NCBI GenBank assembly: GCA_016714785.1
Contig: JADKCC010000016.1
Coordinates: 62,001-126,000, forward strand
Direction: 5' to 3'
DNA: 64,000 nucleotides
Source: Saprospiraceae bacterium
GTDB taxonomy: Bacteria > Bacteroidota > Bacteroidia > Chitinophagales > Saprospiraceae
The stretch's first letter is position 1. The number at the start of each line of letters is the position of its first letter. Positions 53,501 to 61,433 of this stretch are shown in pieces. The position numbers and the translations under genes are program-made. The notes beneath the pieces were generated by a model. The model worked only from the letters and a program-made list of their open reading frames with translations. It was not told where the DNA came from and searched no databases.

Positions 53501-55040
53501 TATCAGAGAAGTTGTATGGGTGATGGGTTCAAATGGCTCGACAGAAGTGTGGGCAAGTGATTTCAACCTTAAGAGTGAAAACAATTGTGGTGACAATAGC
53601 AAACTGAAATATTCCTTCAATGCAGCAGGAAATCAACCTGCGCAGACATTCACTTGTGCAGATATTCCAAACGGTCAAGTTGCTCGTATTCCATTAAAAA
53701 TGTATGTAATAGATGAAAATGGTAATTTTGACTTTTGTGATGTGACTTTAATACTTCAAGATTCTCCATTGACCAATGCCTGTACCAATGTATCTAGTTT
53801 GTTGCCTACAGTATCTGGCCGTATCAGCACAGAGAGCAATGAAGGTATTGATAATATCGAAGTAGGATTAGTCAATATGAATAGTGCATTAGAGATCAAA
53901 GATATGACCAAAAATGAAGGGCAATACAAGTTTGCGGGTCTAGATGTATTTGATCCTAAGACCATAGAGGCTTACAAGAATAACGATATACTAAATGGTG
54001 TATCTACTTTAGACCTGGTAATGATCCAAAGACACATTTTAGGAATTCAGGCGATCACATCACCTTATAAATTATTGGCAGCAGATGTAAATAATTCCAG
54101 GTCTATTACAGCAAGTGACTTAGTACATCTTCGTAAACTGATCTTAGGTGTGGCCAATGAATTTGAAAACAACACTTCTTGGAGATTTGTACCCAATGCA
54201 TATACTTTTCAAGATCCTGCTTTCCCATTTGATTTTCCATCAAAAATCAATTTGGACTCAATATTTGAAGACAAATCAAATGTTAATTTCACAGCTGTTA
54301 AAGTTGGGGATGTCAATAATAGCGCTGTAGCTAATGCAAAGAGCAATACAACAGAGAGTAGAAATGCACCATCATTGTTGGTAGCTGATTTGCAGGAGTT
54401 TACTTCAGGTAGCGTAGTCAACTTTGAGGTAAGAGCAGGTGATGTCATGGATATTACTGGAAGTCAATTTGAATTAGAATTTGATGCCGATAAGTTATCT
54501 TATGCAGGTATTATTAGCGGTTCATTGCAGGTAAAAGAACACCATATTAATGCATTACAAGCAGAAAGTGGTAAGCTTTATATCAGTATAGATGTTGCAA
54601 ATGGCATTTCTTTGAAGGCTGAAGAAGTCTTAATGGGTGTGAAATTTGTAGCAAAATCTAAAGGAAATACCTCAAGTATTAAATTCGCTCAAAATGAATA
54701 TAATGCCGAAGTGTATGATTTTGAAACCAATGTAAGACCATTACACCTGCAACTAAGAAACGGTGTACTTACCACAGCACAAAACATTTTGTATCAAAAC
54801 CAACCAAATCCATTCAAAGACTTTACCAATATTTCTTTTGAATTGGCTAAAGAAAGTGATGCAACCATTAGGGTGATGGATGTTACTGGTAAAATAGTGT
54901 TTTCTCAAGTGGGAAAATATAACAAAGGATACCACAGTTTGACAGTTAGTAATAGCCAATTATCAGGTTCTGGAGTTTATTACTACATAATAGAGGCAGG
55001 AGAATTTTCTGCAACAAAAAAGATGATTTTAATCGAGTAA
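50565..55040 (+). CDS. Giant secreted multidomain protein with dockerin repeats and T9SS sorting domain (second of a pair)
   Basis: Paralogue of the preceding gene. ATG 50565 (MKRPNFTPINFLNNVSEFIK, then a hydrophobic signal ending in IQAQ) gives 1491 residues; the frame is open further upstream but without a signal. Shared lines: GNSCWGTAKIEDKLAPVV (residues about 135-155), KIFRQWTIIDWCTGEDK, VVDNTPPTAICEDQTVISID, KPTPVCIREVVWVMGSNG. A dockerin pair lies at about 1140-1200 (GVSTLDLVMIQRHILGIQ, ADVNNSRSITASDLVHLRKL), a cohesin-like beta segment at about 1270-1390 (VVNFEVRAGDVMDITGSQFE), and a T9SS type A domain at the end (NQPNPFKDFTNISFELAKES … ATKKMILIE). It follows its partner after 110 bp and ends in a perfect terminator. 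Confidence 0.85.
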   Translation: MKRPNFTPINFLNNVSEFIKANTRAFSIVLTLTLIYSNIQAQPYDCNAILACNDGVQISLDDDCDLLLAADMILEAPAYGDNAYDISAKLPNGQSLPQVNNGTDGLGRNIKTVAITRAHIGMNLEVKISLRGCGNSCWGTAKIEDKLAPVVSACPCEPRIESFSGNVSDTDMSYSRPSIVAGCPGTPVANVRYEVRRFAVDATGEVDIFLSETNLRFALYQTSFIPESPCTNVLATNVNSYSGSLNMGVNYFLVISSVNAIPPPGGLTYEAYIDSEVGNVKSSAASTSTICVEKCDTEGNILSQTVSNASTPARFTDACGGTLTLTKRDVVEVLSCSERYSKIIKRIWTATDASGNVSEEKAQYFYIERTHLVDIKCPADWIRDCSVTYNKLPNGLPAPSTTGMPTNLGCTNIQHYYDDTVFDLCGVGIKIFRQWTIIDWCTGEDKTCGQTIKIEDTIKPVVTCPADITSQSGVVVNPAAVIAVTPGTCTASWDVLPPISVFDCSKVTWEVFFKKADSNGNPPANALFTKLDGTTAVEGTLPAYGATISATARPYKIVGLPLGRTWLKYIVTDECGNSTDCFTELDVVDNTPPTAICEDQTVISIDDSGWAELYATSLDNHSNDNCGNIVKYEVKRKGTTCAGYASDLNFGPKVRFCCSDITSPSSYVSVVLRVYDAAGNYNECETTVKVQNKRPPTITCPSNKSLLCGDSKIDAWVSGTATFDTVYFGKPTTGGVCGNQKFASRITANTINAKCKTGYVEREWYLISNPSVNCIQRLTVTSPTFSAANVTFPGERVIASCNLDDATPDALNSRPSVSNISCRDIGISFTDQIYHLESGVCIKILRTWRVIDWCSYPANQVVAEQIQVIKLTGAGGAVFTGCTNKTFDADAGACDKAVTLSATATDNCTDAADLKYTWTLDLGKNNSVDASGSGNSFTRTLPAGATHRVTFTVVNRCGTSTNCSYDVTIKATKKPTPVCIREVVWVMGSNGSTEVWASDFNLKSENNCGDNSKLKYSFNAAGNQPAQTFTCADIPNGQVARIPLKMYVIDENGNFDFCDVTLILQDSPLTNACTNVSSLLPTVSGRISTESNEGIDNIEVGLVNMNSALEIKDMTKNEGQYKFAGLDVFDPKTIEAYKNNDILNGVSTLDLVMIQRHILGIQAITSPYKLLAADVNNSRSITASDLVHLRKLILGVANEFENNTSWRFVPNAYTFQDPAFPFDFPSKINLDSIFEDKSNVNFTAVKVGDVNNSAVANAKSNTTESRNAPSLLVADLQEFTSGSVVNFEVRAGDVMDITGSQFELEFDADKLSYAGIISGSLQVKEHHINALQAESGKLYISIDVANGISLKAEEVLMGVKFVAKSKGNTSSIKFAQNEYNAEVYDFETNVRPLHLQLRNGVLTTAQNILYQNQPNPFKDFTNISFELAKESDATIRVMDVTGKIVFSQVGKYNKGYHSLTVSNSQLSGSGVYYYIIEAGEFSATKKMILIE

Positions 55041-55071
55041 TGTGTTTATAAAGATGATTCTGGGTTTTTTC

Positions 55072-55104
55072 AAACCGGTTGTGGCAACACAACCGGTTTT
55101 TTTT
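55072..55104 (+). terminator. Strong terminator after the dockerin pair
   Basis: Perfect 12-bp stem AAACCGGTTGTG (55072-55083) / CACAACCGGTTT (55088-55099) with loop GCAA and a following T8 run. Confidence 0.92.
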
Positions 55105-55132
55105 ATGTTGGTGTTATAAATTAACTGTTTTT

Positions 55133-56098
55133 ATGAAATCATATTGTATCCACCAAATTGGCCAATTGCCACAGAAGGTAAACAAAAGTATTCCAACAGT
55201 AAAGGATGATGAATTATTGTTGAAGTTATCTGCTTCTTCGCTAAATCACAGGGATATCTGGATTACAAAAGGGCTCTATCCAGGTATTAAAATCGATGCA
55301 ACCATGGGTGCTGATGGATGTGGGCAAGATGAAAATGGTCAAGATTACATTATAAACCCAGGATTGGAATGGGGAAATAATGAAGCTTACCAAGCTTCAA
55401 ATTTTAGGGTATTGGGAGTACCTGATGACGGTACTTTTGCGGAATATATTGCCATCAACAAAAAATATGTGTTACAAAAGCCTTCACATTTAAGTACGCT
55501 TCAGGCTGCTGCCTTACCATTGGCGGGAGTGACAGCATTTAGGGCGTTGTTTAAAAGAGCAAATTTACAAAAGGGTGAAAAAGTTTTAATTTCCGGTATT
55601 GGCGGAGGTGTCGCTCTTTTTGCTATGCAATTTGCTATAGCGCATGGTTGTGAAGTATTGGTTACATCAGGATCATCAATAAAATTGGAAAAAGCCATAA
55701 GTCTTGGAGCCAAAGCTGGATATTTATACCACGATGTCGAATGGACTAAAAATCTACTCGCAGATTTTGGTGGTGTAGATGTGATTATTGATAGTGCCGC
55801 TGGGTCGGGTTTTCAGCAATTGGTGAAAATTTGTAATCCAGGCGCTAGGATAGCTTTTTACGGTGGCTCACAAGGTAAAATCGATGGACTAAATCCACAA
55901 ACATTGTTTTGGAAACAAATATCTTTGCTTGGGACTACCATGGGATCAGACTTAGATTTCAAAGAAATGGTCTCTTTTGTTCAGCAACATCAGATTATTC
56001 CCATTATACATTCGGTTTATGCTTTAGATGAGTTGCATCAAGGGTTTCATTATATGGAGACAGCGCAACAATTTGGAAAAATAGTGTTTGAGCACTAA
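55133..56098 (+). CDS. Zinc-type alcohol dehydrogenase / quinone reductase-like protein
   Basis: Medium-chain dehydrogenase/reductase of 321 residues (start ATG 55133; the 18 upstream codons of the open frame run through the terminator). Seen: LKLSASSLNHRDIWITKGLY, the GADGCGQDENGQDY region, LPLAGVTAFRALFKRANLQK and the NAD(P)-binding loop VLISGIGGGVALFAMQFAIA. The structural-zinc Cys cluster is missing and the catalytic Cys-His pair of true alcohol dehydrogenases is not obvious, so a zinc-independent quinone-oxidoreductase-type enzyme is likely. Substrate unknown. Its last four bases overlap the end of the convergent SemiSWEET-like gene. Confidence 0.85.
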   Translation: MKSYCIHQIGQLPQKVNKSIPTVKDDELLLKLSASSLNHRDIWITKGLYPGIKIDATMGADGCGQDENGQDYIINPGLEWGNNEAYQASNFRVLGVPDDGTFAEYIAINKKYVLQKPSHLSTLQAAALPLAGVTAFRALFKRANLQKGEKVLISGIGGGVALFAMQFAIAHGCEVLVTSGSSIKLEKAISLGAKAGYLYHDVEWTKNLLADFGGVDVIIDSAAGSGFQQLVKICNPGARIAFYGGSQGKIDGLNPQTLFWKQISLLGTTMGSDLDFKEMVSFVQQHQIIPIIHSVYALDELHQGFHYMETAQQFGKIVFEH

Positions 56099-56385
56099 GA
56101 ATCTTTGCGGGTCTTTTTTACCACTACGAATATTAATATTGTTTGTATTACTGTAGCTAAACTATTAGAAATTATAATTGCCAACGCATCAAATCTAATA
56201 CCATATAAAAACCAGAAAATGAAAATCAACCACCAACCTATGACATATCCTAACGAAAGACTACTTTTTTGTTTAGATTTAAACTCTTTATATACTTGTA
56301 GGCTAATAACAACATTGGCACCTATGCCTACTATCAATCCTGCTGTTTCGAAGTAGCTCGTTGGGATATTATCTAAAAAGTCCAT
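56095..56385 (-). CDS. SemiSWEET / PQ-loop-type small membrane protein
   Basis: A 96-residue protein with three helices: FETAGLIVGIGANVVISLQV, LGYVIGWWLIFIFWFLYGIR and LAIIISNSLATVIQTILIFV. This three-helix unit, with the polar SLSLGY link before helix 2 and Asn in the third helix (ISNSLAT), fits bacterial SemiSWEET sugar transporters, which work as dimers. The canonical Pro-Gln at the end of helix 1 is replaced by Leu-Gln (SLQVYKEFK), so the call is by overall pattern. Transport of a small sugar is inference. Confidence 0.7.
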   Translation of the reverse strand: MDFLDNIPTSYFETAGLIVGIGANVVISLQVYKEFKSKQKSSLSLGYVIGWWLIFIFWFLYGIRFDALAIIISNSLATVIQTILIFVVVKKTRKDS

Positions 56386-56446
56386 ATAAATAATTGATTT
56401 TTACTAAATTTAATCCCAATCACTAAATTACTAGATCCCTCGATCA

Positions 56447-57064
56447 CTATGGTCTTCTATAATGATGATGGTAATCTGCCATACTCGCTTCGATCACTTC
56501 AAATGCGACTTCTCTACCATATACTTCATCTATGATGCAAGAAGGTGTTTTATCAGGCATCTGCTTGTAAGTAAGGAAATAGTGCTTCAGTCTGTTGATA
56601 ATAGTTGCTGGGACATCTGATATATCTTTCCATTGACCATATACATCATCATTTTTAAGTACTGCAATAATTTTGTCATCGGCTTCATTATTGTCCACCA
56701 ATCTAAAACCTCCGATAGGGTAGGCTCTTACCAAAATATCACCATGAGTGATCTCCCTTTCTGTTAATACCAAAATATCTAAGGGGTCACCATCACCTTT
56801 TATGTCTGTTCTACCTGTCGATTGCATATTTAATTTGGCTAGTTCTTCAGCACAGTAAGTTTGTGGAATAAAGCCGTACAAAGCAGGTACAATGTTGCTA
56901 AATTTTTGAGGCCTATCTACTTTCAGATAACCTGAATGTTTATCAATTTCGTATTTTACAGTATCGCTTGGGATAATTTCGATAAATGCGGTCACCAACT
57001 CTGGCGCTTCATTGCCTATCTCTATACCATGCCAAGGGTGAAGTTTATATATATTTGTCATCAT
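56447..57064 (-). CDS. ppa: Inorganic pyrophosphatase
   Basis: Soluble family I enzyme that hydrolyses pyrophosphate and so drives biosynthetic reactions. The 205 residues include HPWHGIEIGNEAPELVTAFI, YEIDKHSGYLKVDRPQKFSN, the Tyr-rich YGFIPQTYC and the metal-binding motif GDGDPLDILVLTE with three Asp, followed by DDKIIAVLKND. Single gene, divergent from the cobalamin adenosyltransferase. Two adjacent ATG codons make the first residue uncertain by one. Confidence 0.94.
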   Translation of the reverse strand: MMTNIYKLHPWHGIEIGNEAPELVTAFIEIIPSDTVKYEIDKHSGYLKVDRPQKFSNIVPALYGFIPQTYCAEELAKLNMQSTGRTDIKGDGDPLDILVLTEREITHGDILVRAYPIGGFRLVDNNEADDKIIAVLKNDDVYGQWKDISDVPATIINRLKHYFLTYKQMPDKTPSCIIDEVYGREVAFEVIEASMADYHHHYRRP

Positions 57065-57178
57065 TTAATAATTATTCGACCGCAAAAGTACCATTCAAAA
57101 CACAACTTATAAGTTTATGAAATGTTAAATATTAAAGTTGTCAAAGTGCAACGGAATAATAATTTCAATCTTACAAAA

Positions 57179-57727
57179 ATGAAGATTTACACTAAAACAG
57201 GTGATGCAGGCACTACTGGTCTATTTGGAGGTAAAAGGGTAGCTAAAGATGACCTTCGTATTGAAGCATACGGTACAGTTGATGAGCTCAATTCATTTAT
57301 TGGCCTACTAAATGCTGCATTTCAAGAAGCTACCCAGAATTATTTTCTTACTGAGGTGCAGAAAAGACTTTTTACAATTGGGTCAAATTTGGCATCAGAT
57401 CCAGAAAAACATCTATTAACTCCAGACATACAAGATGAAGATATTCACCTTCTCGAAAATGCTATGGACACGATGGATCAATTGTTGGAACCATTGAAGA
57501 ACTTTATATTGCCAGGTGGCGACACGGTTGTAGCTTATGCGCATGTGTGTCGTACTATATGCCGGAGAGCAGAAAGAAGAGTTATAAGTCTGGATAGAGA
57601 ATCATCTGTCGATCCAAAGGTTATTATATATCTTAACAGGTTATCAGATTATTTTTTTGTTCTTGCTCGCTATATTAGCCATAGTAAATCCTTACCTGAA
57701 GTACCTTGGATAGCAAGAAAATCTTAA
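57179..57727 (+). CDS. Cob(I)yrinic acid a,c-diamide adenosyltransferase (PduO type)
   Basis: Makes adenosylcobalamin from reduced corrinoid and ATP. From ATG 57179 the protein has 182 residues and begins MKIYTKTGDAGTTGLFGGKR, the ATP-binding signature of PduO/MMAB enzymes; the 19 codons upstream in the open frame are not family-like. Further motifs: EAYGTVDELNSFIGLLNAAF, FILPGGDTVVAYAHVCRTIC with RRAERRVI, and LNRLSDYFFVLARYI. It precedes a DUF4442 gene by 3 bp. No other cobalamin genes are near, so it may serve salvage. Confidence 0.93.
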   Translation: MKIYTKTGDAGTTGLFGGKRVAKDDLRIEAYGTVDELNSFIGLLNAAFQEATQNYFLTEVQKRLFTIGSNLASDPEKHLLTPDIQDEDIHLLENAMDTMDQLLEPLKNFILPGGDTVVAYAHVCRTICRRAERRVISLDRESSVDPKVIIYLNRLSDYFFVLARYISHSKSLPEVPWIARKS

Positions 57728-57730
57728 GAG

Positions 57731-58210
57731 ATGGATGAAAAATCAATCAAGTACCAACAACAAGCTTTAAATCCTTTTTTATTTAAATTGGGAATGCTAA
57801 GGCGACTGCCATCTGTAGCTTTTTGGGGCATTCGAATCTGCGTTTTGAATGCTGAAAGATGTGAAGTTACTATACCATTCACATGGCGAACTCAAAATCC
57901 ATTTGGATCTATATATTTTGGAGCTTTGGCAGGTGCGGCAGAATTGTCCACTGGTGCGCTCTGTCAAATGATGATAAAAGGAATGGGTGATTATGCGATG
58001 CTTGTGGTAGGTTTTAAGGCACAATTTGTGAAAAAGGCTACAACAACGATTACTTTTAGTTGTGATGACGGTATTGCATTAGCGGCAGTACTTGGTACTA
58101 TTAAAAATTCGGGAGAAACGGCAAGTTTTGAGATGACAGCTATTGGTAAGAATGCTTTTGGAGATATTATCGGTAGTGCTCACATACTTTGGTCGTTTAA
58201 AAAGCGGTAA
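57731..58210 (+). CDS. DUF4442 hotdog-fold thioesterase-like protein
   Basis: A 159-residue protein of the DUF4442 group, related to PaaI-type thioesterases. Seen: the N-terminal long helix LNPFLFKLGMLRRLPSVAFW, TIPFTWRTQNPFGSIYFGAL (hotdog central helix region AGAAELSTGALCQMM), and the beta strands AMLVVGFKAQFVKKATTTIT and ASFEMTAIGKNAFGDIIGSA. No substrate is known. Three bases separate it from the adenosyltransferase gene, so they share a transcript, though the functional link is unclear. Confidence 0.8.
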   Translation: MDEKSIKYQQQALNPFLFKLGMLRRLPSVAFWGIRICVLNAERCEVTIPFTWRTQNPFGSIYFGALAGAAELSTGALCQMMIKGMGDYAMLVVGFKAQFVKKATTTITFSCDDGIALAAVLGTIKNSGETASFEMTAIGKNAFGDIIGSAHILWSFKKR

Positions 58211-58230
58211 ATTATTTTTTTAAATTGTTA

Positions 58231-58263
58231 GATGCAGAAAAATGGAAATTTAATCTCTGCATC
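58231..58263 (+). terminator. Hairpin terminator after the DUF4442 gene
   Basis: GATGCAGA (58231-58238) pairs with TCTGCATC (58256-58263); the following CTAATTTTT is only a short T tract. Confidence 0.6.
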
Positions 58264-58483
58264 CTAATTTTTAAGGTCAGAAATTTATCTTAATGTTCAC
58301 TAACCAAGACAATTTTTTAAACATACTCTAATTTTTTGTAACAAAACCATACTTTCATTTGTCATATATGTAGTAAAAAGTAATTGATTTGCGAAAATTA
58401 TTGATTTTAAAGCTCTGATAATGTACTCTTTAAAATCATGAAATTTAACAATCTTATTTTCATCAAGTATAAATTTAAAAGAT

Positions 58484-59170
58484 ATGAACTCCAAGGTTTA
58501 TTTTATGTTGCCAATATTTATATTTGTCCAATATCTTGTGTTAGGACAAAGTGCTACTATGAATAAAGCCAAGGATAGTGATCCCAAAGCCAAAATGATC
58601 TTGGATAAACTGAAAAAGCAATATGATACTTACAAGAGTATGGAAGTCAAATTTGAAATAGATTTAGAACTTCCTGGGAAGGCTGTAGAAAAACAAAAAG
58701 GTACCGTAATACAAGATGGAAAAAAATATCAAGTCAAACTTCAAGATCAAGAAATCTTTGCGGATGGGAAAACAATTTGGGTATATCTGAAAAAAAATAA
58801 AGAGGTTCAAATTACGGATATGGAAGAAGGGGAAGCGTCAGCATTTATGTCTCCTAAACAGATGATGACGATGTATGATAGTGGCGAATTTGTCTATAGT
58901 ATAGTCGAAGAGCGAAAAGTTGGCGATGCACAATTCGTTGATATTGAATTCAAACCATTATCTAAAAAAACAGATTACACAAAAATGAGGTTAACTATTG
59001 ACAAAAAAGCAAATAAAATGGTATCTTTACGCGTCTTTTCAAGAGATGGTTCCAAATATACACTAAAAGTAAGTGAAATAACACCAAATAAAAAATATGA
59101 TTCCACAATGTTTACTTTTAATACTAAGAGTGTACAAGGGATTCATATTGAAGATCTGAGGATGAATTAA
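58484..59170 (+). CDS. lolA: LolA-like outer membrane lipoprotein carrier
   Basis: Periplasmic chaperone that ferries lipoproteins to the outer membrane. The 228-residue protein has a signal peptide (MNSKVYFMLPIFIFVQYLVL, then GQS) and the LolA fold: helix AKMILDKLKKQYDTYKSMEV, strands VKFEIDLELPGKAVEKQKGT, GKKYQVKLQDQEIFADGKTI, WVYLKKNKEVQITDMEEGEA and the C-terminal MRLTIDKKANKMVSLRVFSR. Bacteroidota LolA proteins are this long. The LolA/LolB-superfamily fold is clear; a related outer-membrane lipoprotein-sorting protein is possible. A terminator follows. Confidence 0.85.
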   Translation: MNSKVYFMLPIFIFVQYLVLGQSATMNKAKDSDPKAKMILDKLKKQYDTYKSMEVKFEIDLELPGKAVEKQKGTVIQDGKKYQVKLQDQEIFADGKTIWVYLKKNKEVQITDMEEGEASAFMSPKQMMTMYDSGEFVYSIVEERKVGDAQFVDIEFKPLSKKTDYTKMRLTIDKKANKMVSLRVFSRDGSKYTLKVSEITPNKKYDSTMFTFNTKSVQGIHIEDLRMN

Positions 59171-59203
59171 ATAGAACCGATTCAATTACTCAGTTTACCA
59201 ACC

Positions 59204-59240
59204 AGCGATTCTTGGCTCAACCTCCAGGAATCGCTTTTTT
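59204..59240 (+). terminator. Terminator after lolA
   Basis: AGCGATTC (59204-59211) pairs with GAATCGCT (59228-59235), followed by a T6 run. Confidence 0.85.
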
Positions 59241-59253
59241 ATTTTTAACAATA

Positions 59254-59961
59254 ATGATATTAGAAATAATTTTTGAAGATGAAGATCTCATTGCTATCAA
59301 TAAACCACATGGATTATTTGTGCATAGAACAAAGCTTGATGTTGATGCAGATGCATTTGTGCTTCAAATACTTCGTGATCAAATAGGTCAAAAAGTATTT
59401 CCTTGTCATCGATTGGATAGAAAAACTTCAGGTGTGTTGCTTCTTGCTAAATCCCAATTTATACAATCGCTCATGAATGAACAGTTTCGAGATAGGGTGG
59501 TGGATAAAACCTATTTGGCTATAGTGCGTGGTTATACTGAAGATGGAGGTACCATTGACTATCCGTTGATGAGTGAAAGAGGCAAGGAACAAGAAGCCAT
59601 CACTCATTATAAAACACTTTCAAAAGGCGAAATTCCGATTTCTTCTGGTAGATTTTCCACTTCTAGGTATTCTTTGGTAGAAGTGAAGCCAGAGACAGGA
59701 AGAATGCATCAGATAAGAAGGCATCTTTCTCATATATTTCATCCGATCATCGCTGATCGCCCACATGGCTGTAATAAACAAAATCGCTTTTTTTTGCAAC
59801 AATATGCCATGAATACAATGATGCTTCATGCTTCTGTCCTTACCTTTGATCATCCAAAAACAAAGGAACGCACCACCATCCAAGCCAATTGGTATGATGA
59901 GTTCGCGAGAATGCTGCGGGAACTTAACTTATTGAATAATGAGTACACTCCTAAAAGTTAA
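59254..59961 (+). CDS. truC: RluA-family pseudouridine synthase, TruC-like (tRNA U65)
   Basis: Isomerises a uridine to pseudouridine, in TruC position 65 of tRNA. The start ATG 59254 (MILEIIFEDEDLIAINKPHG) follows the lolA terminator; the longer frame from 59212 would begin inside that hairpin. The 235-residue protein has the catalytic motif CHRLDRKTSGVLLLAKS (Asp in HRLDR), RVVDKTYLAIVRGYTEDGGT and the TGRMHQIRRHLSHIFHPIIA motif. The insert GDRPHGCNKQNRFF-like segment and lack of an S4 domain fit TruC rather than RluC/RluD. Confidence 0.88.
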   Translation: MILEIIFEDEDLIAINKPHGLFVHRTKLDVDADAFVLQILRDQIGQKVFPCHRLDRKTSGVLLLAKSQFIQSLMNEQFRDRVVDKTYLAIVRGYTEDGGTIDYPLMSERGKEQEAITHYKTLSKGEIPISSGRFSTSRYSLVEVKPETGRMHQIRRHLSHIFHPIIADRPHGCNKQNRFFLQQYAMNTMMLHASVLTFDHPKTKERTTIQANWYDEFARMLRELNLLNNEYTPKS

Positions 59962-60028
59962 AAATGATGAAATTTCACTAAGACTGTAAGGTTTATAAAG
60001 TATTGATTATTAACTATATGGAATTTAG

Positions 60029-60078
60029 GATTTTTTGTGTTTTTGTACCTTTGTGGCAAAATTATACTTTTCGGAACT
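60029..60078. repeat. Second copy of the about 45-bp dispersed repeat
   Basis: Nearly identical to 38676-38722: TGTGTTTTTGT.CCTTTGTGG then CAAAATTATACTTTTCGGA. Intergenic, between truC and pdhA ends. Confidence 0.7.
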
Positions 60079-60088
60079 TACTCAATAA

Positions 60089-60125
60089 CAAAAAAGCCCA
60101 TCGCTTTATGAAAAGAAATGGGCTT
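60089..60125 (-). terminator. Terminator of pdhA
   Basis: Minus-strand stem AAGCCCAT (60125-60118) / ATGGGCTT (60101-60094) followed by a T run on the minus strand (A run 60090-60095 on the plus strand). Confidence 0.8.
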
Positions 60126-60148
60126 CAATTTTATCGTCTGGAAAATGC

Positions 60149-61186
60149 TTAATCTGTAATATATGGATAATCCTTTTGTGTATAATTATCCTCATACAAT
60201 TCAGATGGTAGTGGATAGGAAGAGTTTTCAGCAAATTCCATTGCAGCATCAATTTCTACATTGATGGCTTCTATGACAGCATCCACTTCTGCTTGAGTTG
60301 CTATTTTTTCTTTCACTATTTTTGTTTGAATCATTTCAACCGGATCTTTTTCCTTGTAGGTTTCCAACTCTTCTTTTGTTCTATATTTTGCTGGATCAGA
60401 TACAGAGTGTCCCCGATATCTGTATGTTTCAATTTCAAGATAGTAAGGACCTTTTCCTGCTCTAATATGTGCTGCTGCTCTTAAGAAAGCTTCGTGTACA
60501 CTTTCGGGATTCATACCATCTACACTTTCACTTGGCATATCGAATGCTAAACCTATCTTTGCTAAGTCGTGTACATTAGACGTTCGTTTTACAGAAGTTC
60601 CCATGGCATACATGTTGTTTTCACAAATATATAATACTGGCAATTGCCAAGTCATGGCCATATTAAATGATTCGTATAGTGCACCTTGACGCGCGGCACC
60701 ATCTCCAAACATAGTCACACAAAAATTGTCAGTACCCCTATATTTTTCTGCGAAACCTATGCCTGTACCTATCGGAATCTGAGCACCTACGATGCCATTA
60801 CCACCAAAGTAATTGTGCTCAGCTGAGAAAAAGTGCATACTGCCACCTTTACCTTTGACACATCCTGTTTCTTTGCCATATAACTCTGCCATACAAGAAG
60901 CAGCATCCAAACCTCTAGCTAAAGCTACACCATGTTGTCTATAAGCTGTGACAACTTTATCTTCAGGCCTGATCCCTGTTGCCAATGCTCCAGCAATAGC
61001 TTCCTGACCTATATAAACATGAAAGAAACCTCTGATTTTTTGCTGCGAATAGGCAAAAAGACCTTTTTCTTCAAATCTTCTTACTCTGTACATCACTTCT
61101 AACCACTTCATATAAGTGGCTTTGTCGTACTTTGGGGCAGCTACTTTCTTATCAGTAGCTATCTTTTTCTCCAAAACTTCTGCCAT
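60149..61186 (-). CDS. pdhA: Pyruvate dehydrogenase E1 component, alpha subunit
   Basis: Partner of PdhB (14656-15642) in the thiamine-diphosphate E1 enzyme. The 345 residues show VMYRVRRFEEKGLFAYSQQK, GFFHVYIGQEAIAGALATGI, TAYRQHGVALARGL, the TPP-binding motif MFGDGAARQGALYESFNMAM with Asn in CENNMYAMGT, and the regulatory-loop type RYRGHSVSDPAKYRTKEEL. The first about 20 residues (Lys/Ala/Val-rich) are an extension. Single gene with its own terminator; the upstream 5' region contains a 7-bp hairpin (AGTGTCT 61224-61230 / AGACACT 61246-61252). The separation from pdhB by 45 kb is common in Bacteroidota. Confidence 0.94.
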   Translation of the reverse strand: MAEVLEKKIATDKKVAAPKYDKATYMKWLEVMYRVRRFEEKGLFAYSQQKIRGFFHVYIGQEAIAGALATGIRPEDKVVTAYRQHGVALARGLDAASCMAELYGKETGCVKGKGGSMHFFSAEHNYFGGNGIVGAQIPIGTGIGFAEKYRGTDNFCVTMFGDGAARQGALYESFNMAMTWQLPVLYICENNMYAMGTSVKRTSNVHDLAKIGLAFDMPSESVDGMNPESVHEAFLRAAAHIRAGKGPYYLEIETYRYRGHSVSDPAKYRTKEELETYKEKDPVEMIQTKIVKEKIATQAEVDAVIEAINVEIDAAMEFAENSSYPLPSELYEDNYTQKDYPYITD

Positions 61187-61433
61187 GATTTGTATAATTT
61201 GTTTGAATAATTGACTTTTAAAAAAGTGTCTCTAAATAAAATGTAAAGACACTCACTAAAAAACCGTAAAATTAAACGATTGTTTTTAATTATACCTAAA
61301 CAATAGCTTATTATTTTAAAACAAAGCGGTGAACTATATGACTTCCAAAGTAGTTAAATTACAGTTAAAAGTACTCCTTACTAAGTAAATTAGTAACAAT
61401 CAATGGTTTAATGATCGTTATGTCAGTAAAAAT

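Noticed and set aside
56095..56098. Gene fusion or frameshift between the reductase and the small membrane protein
   Set aside because: They are convergent genes that overlap by four bases at their stops; both are complete.
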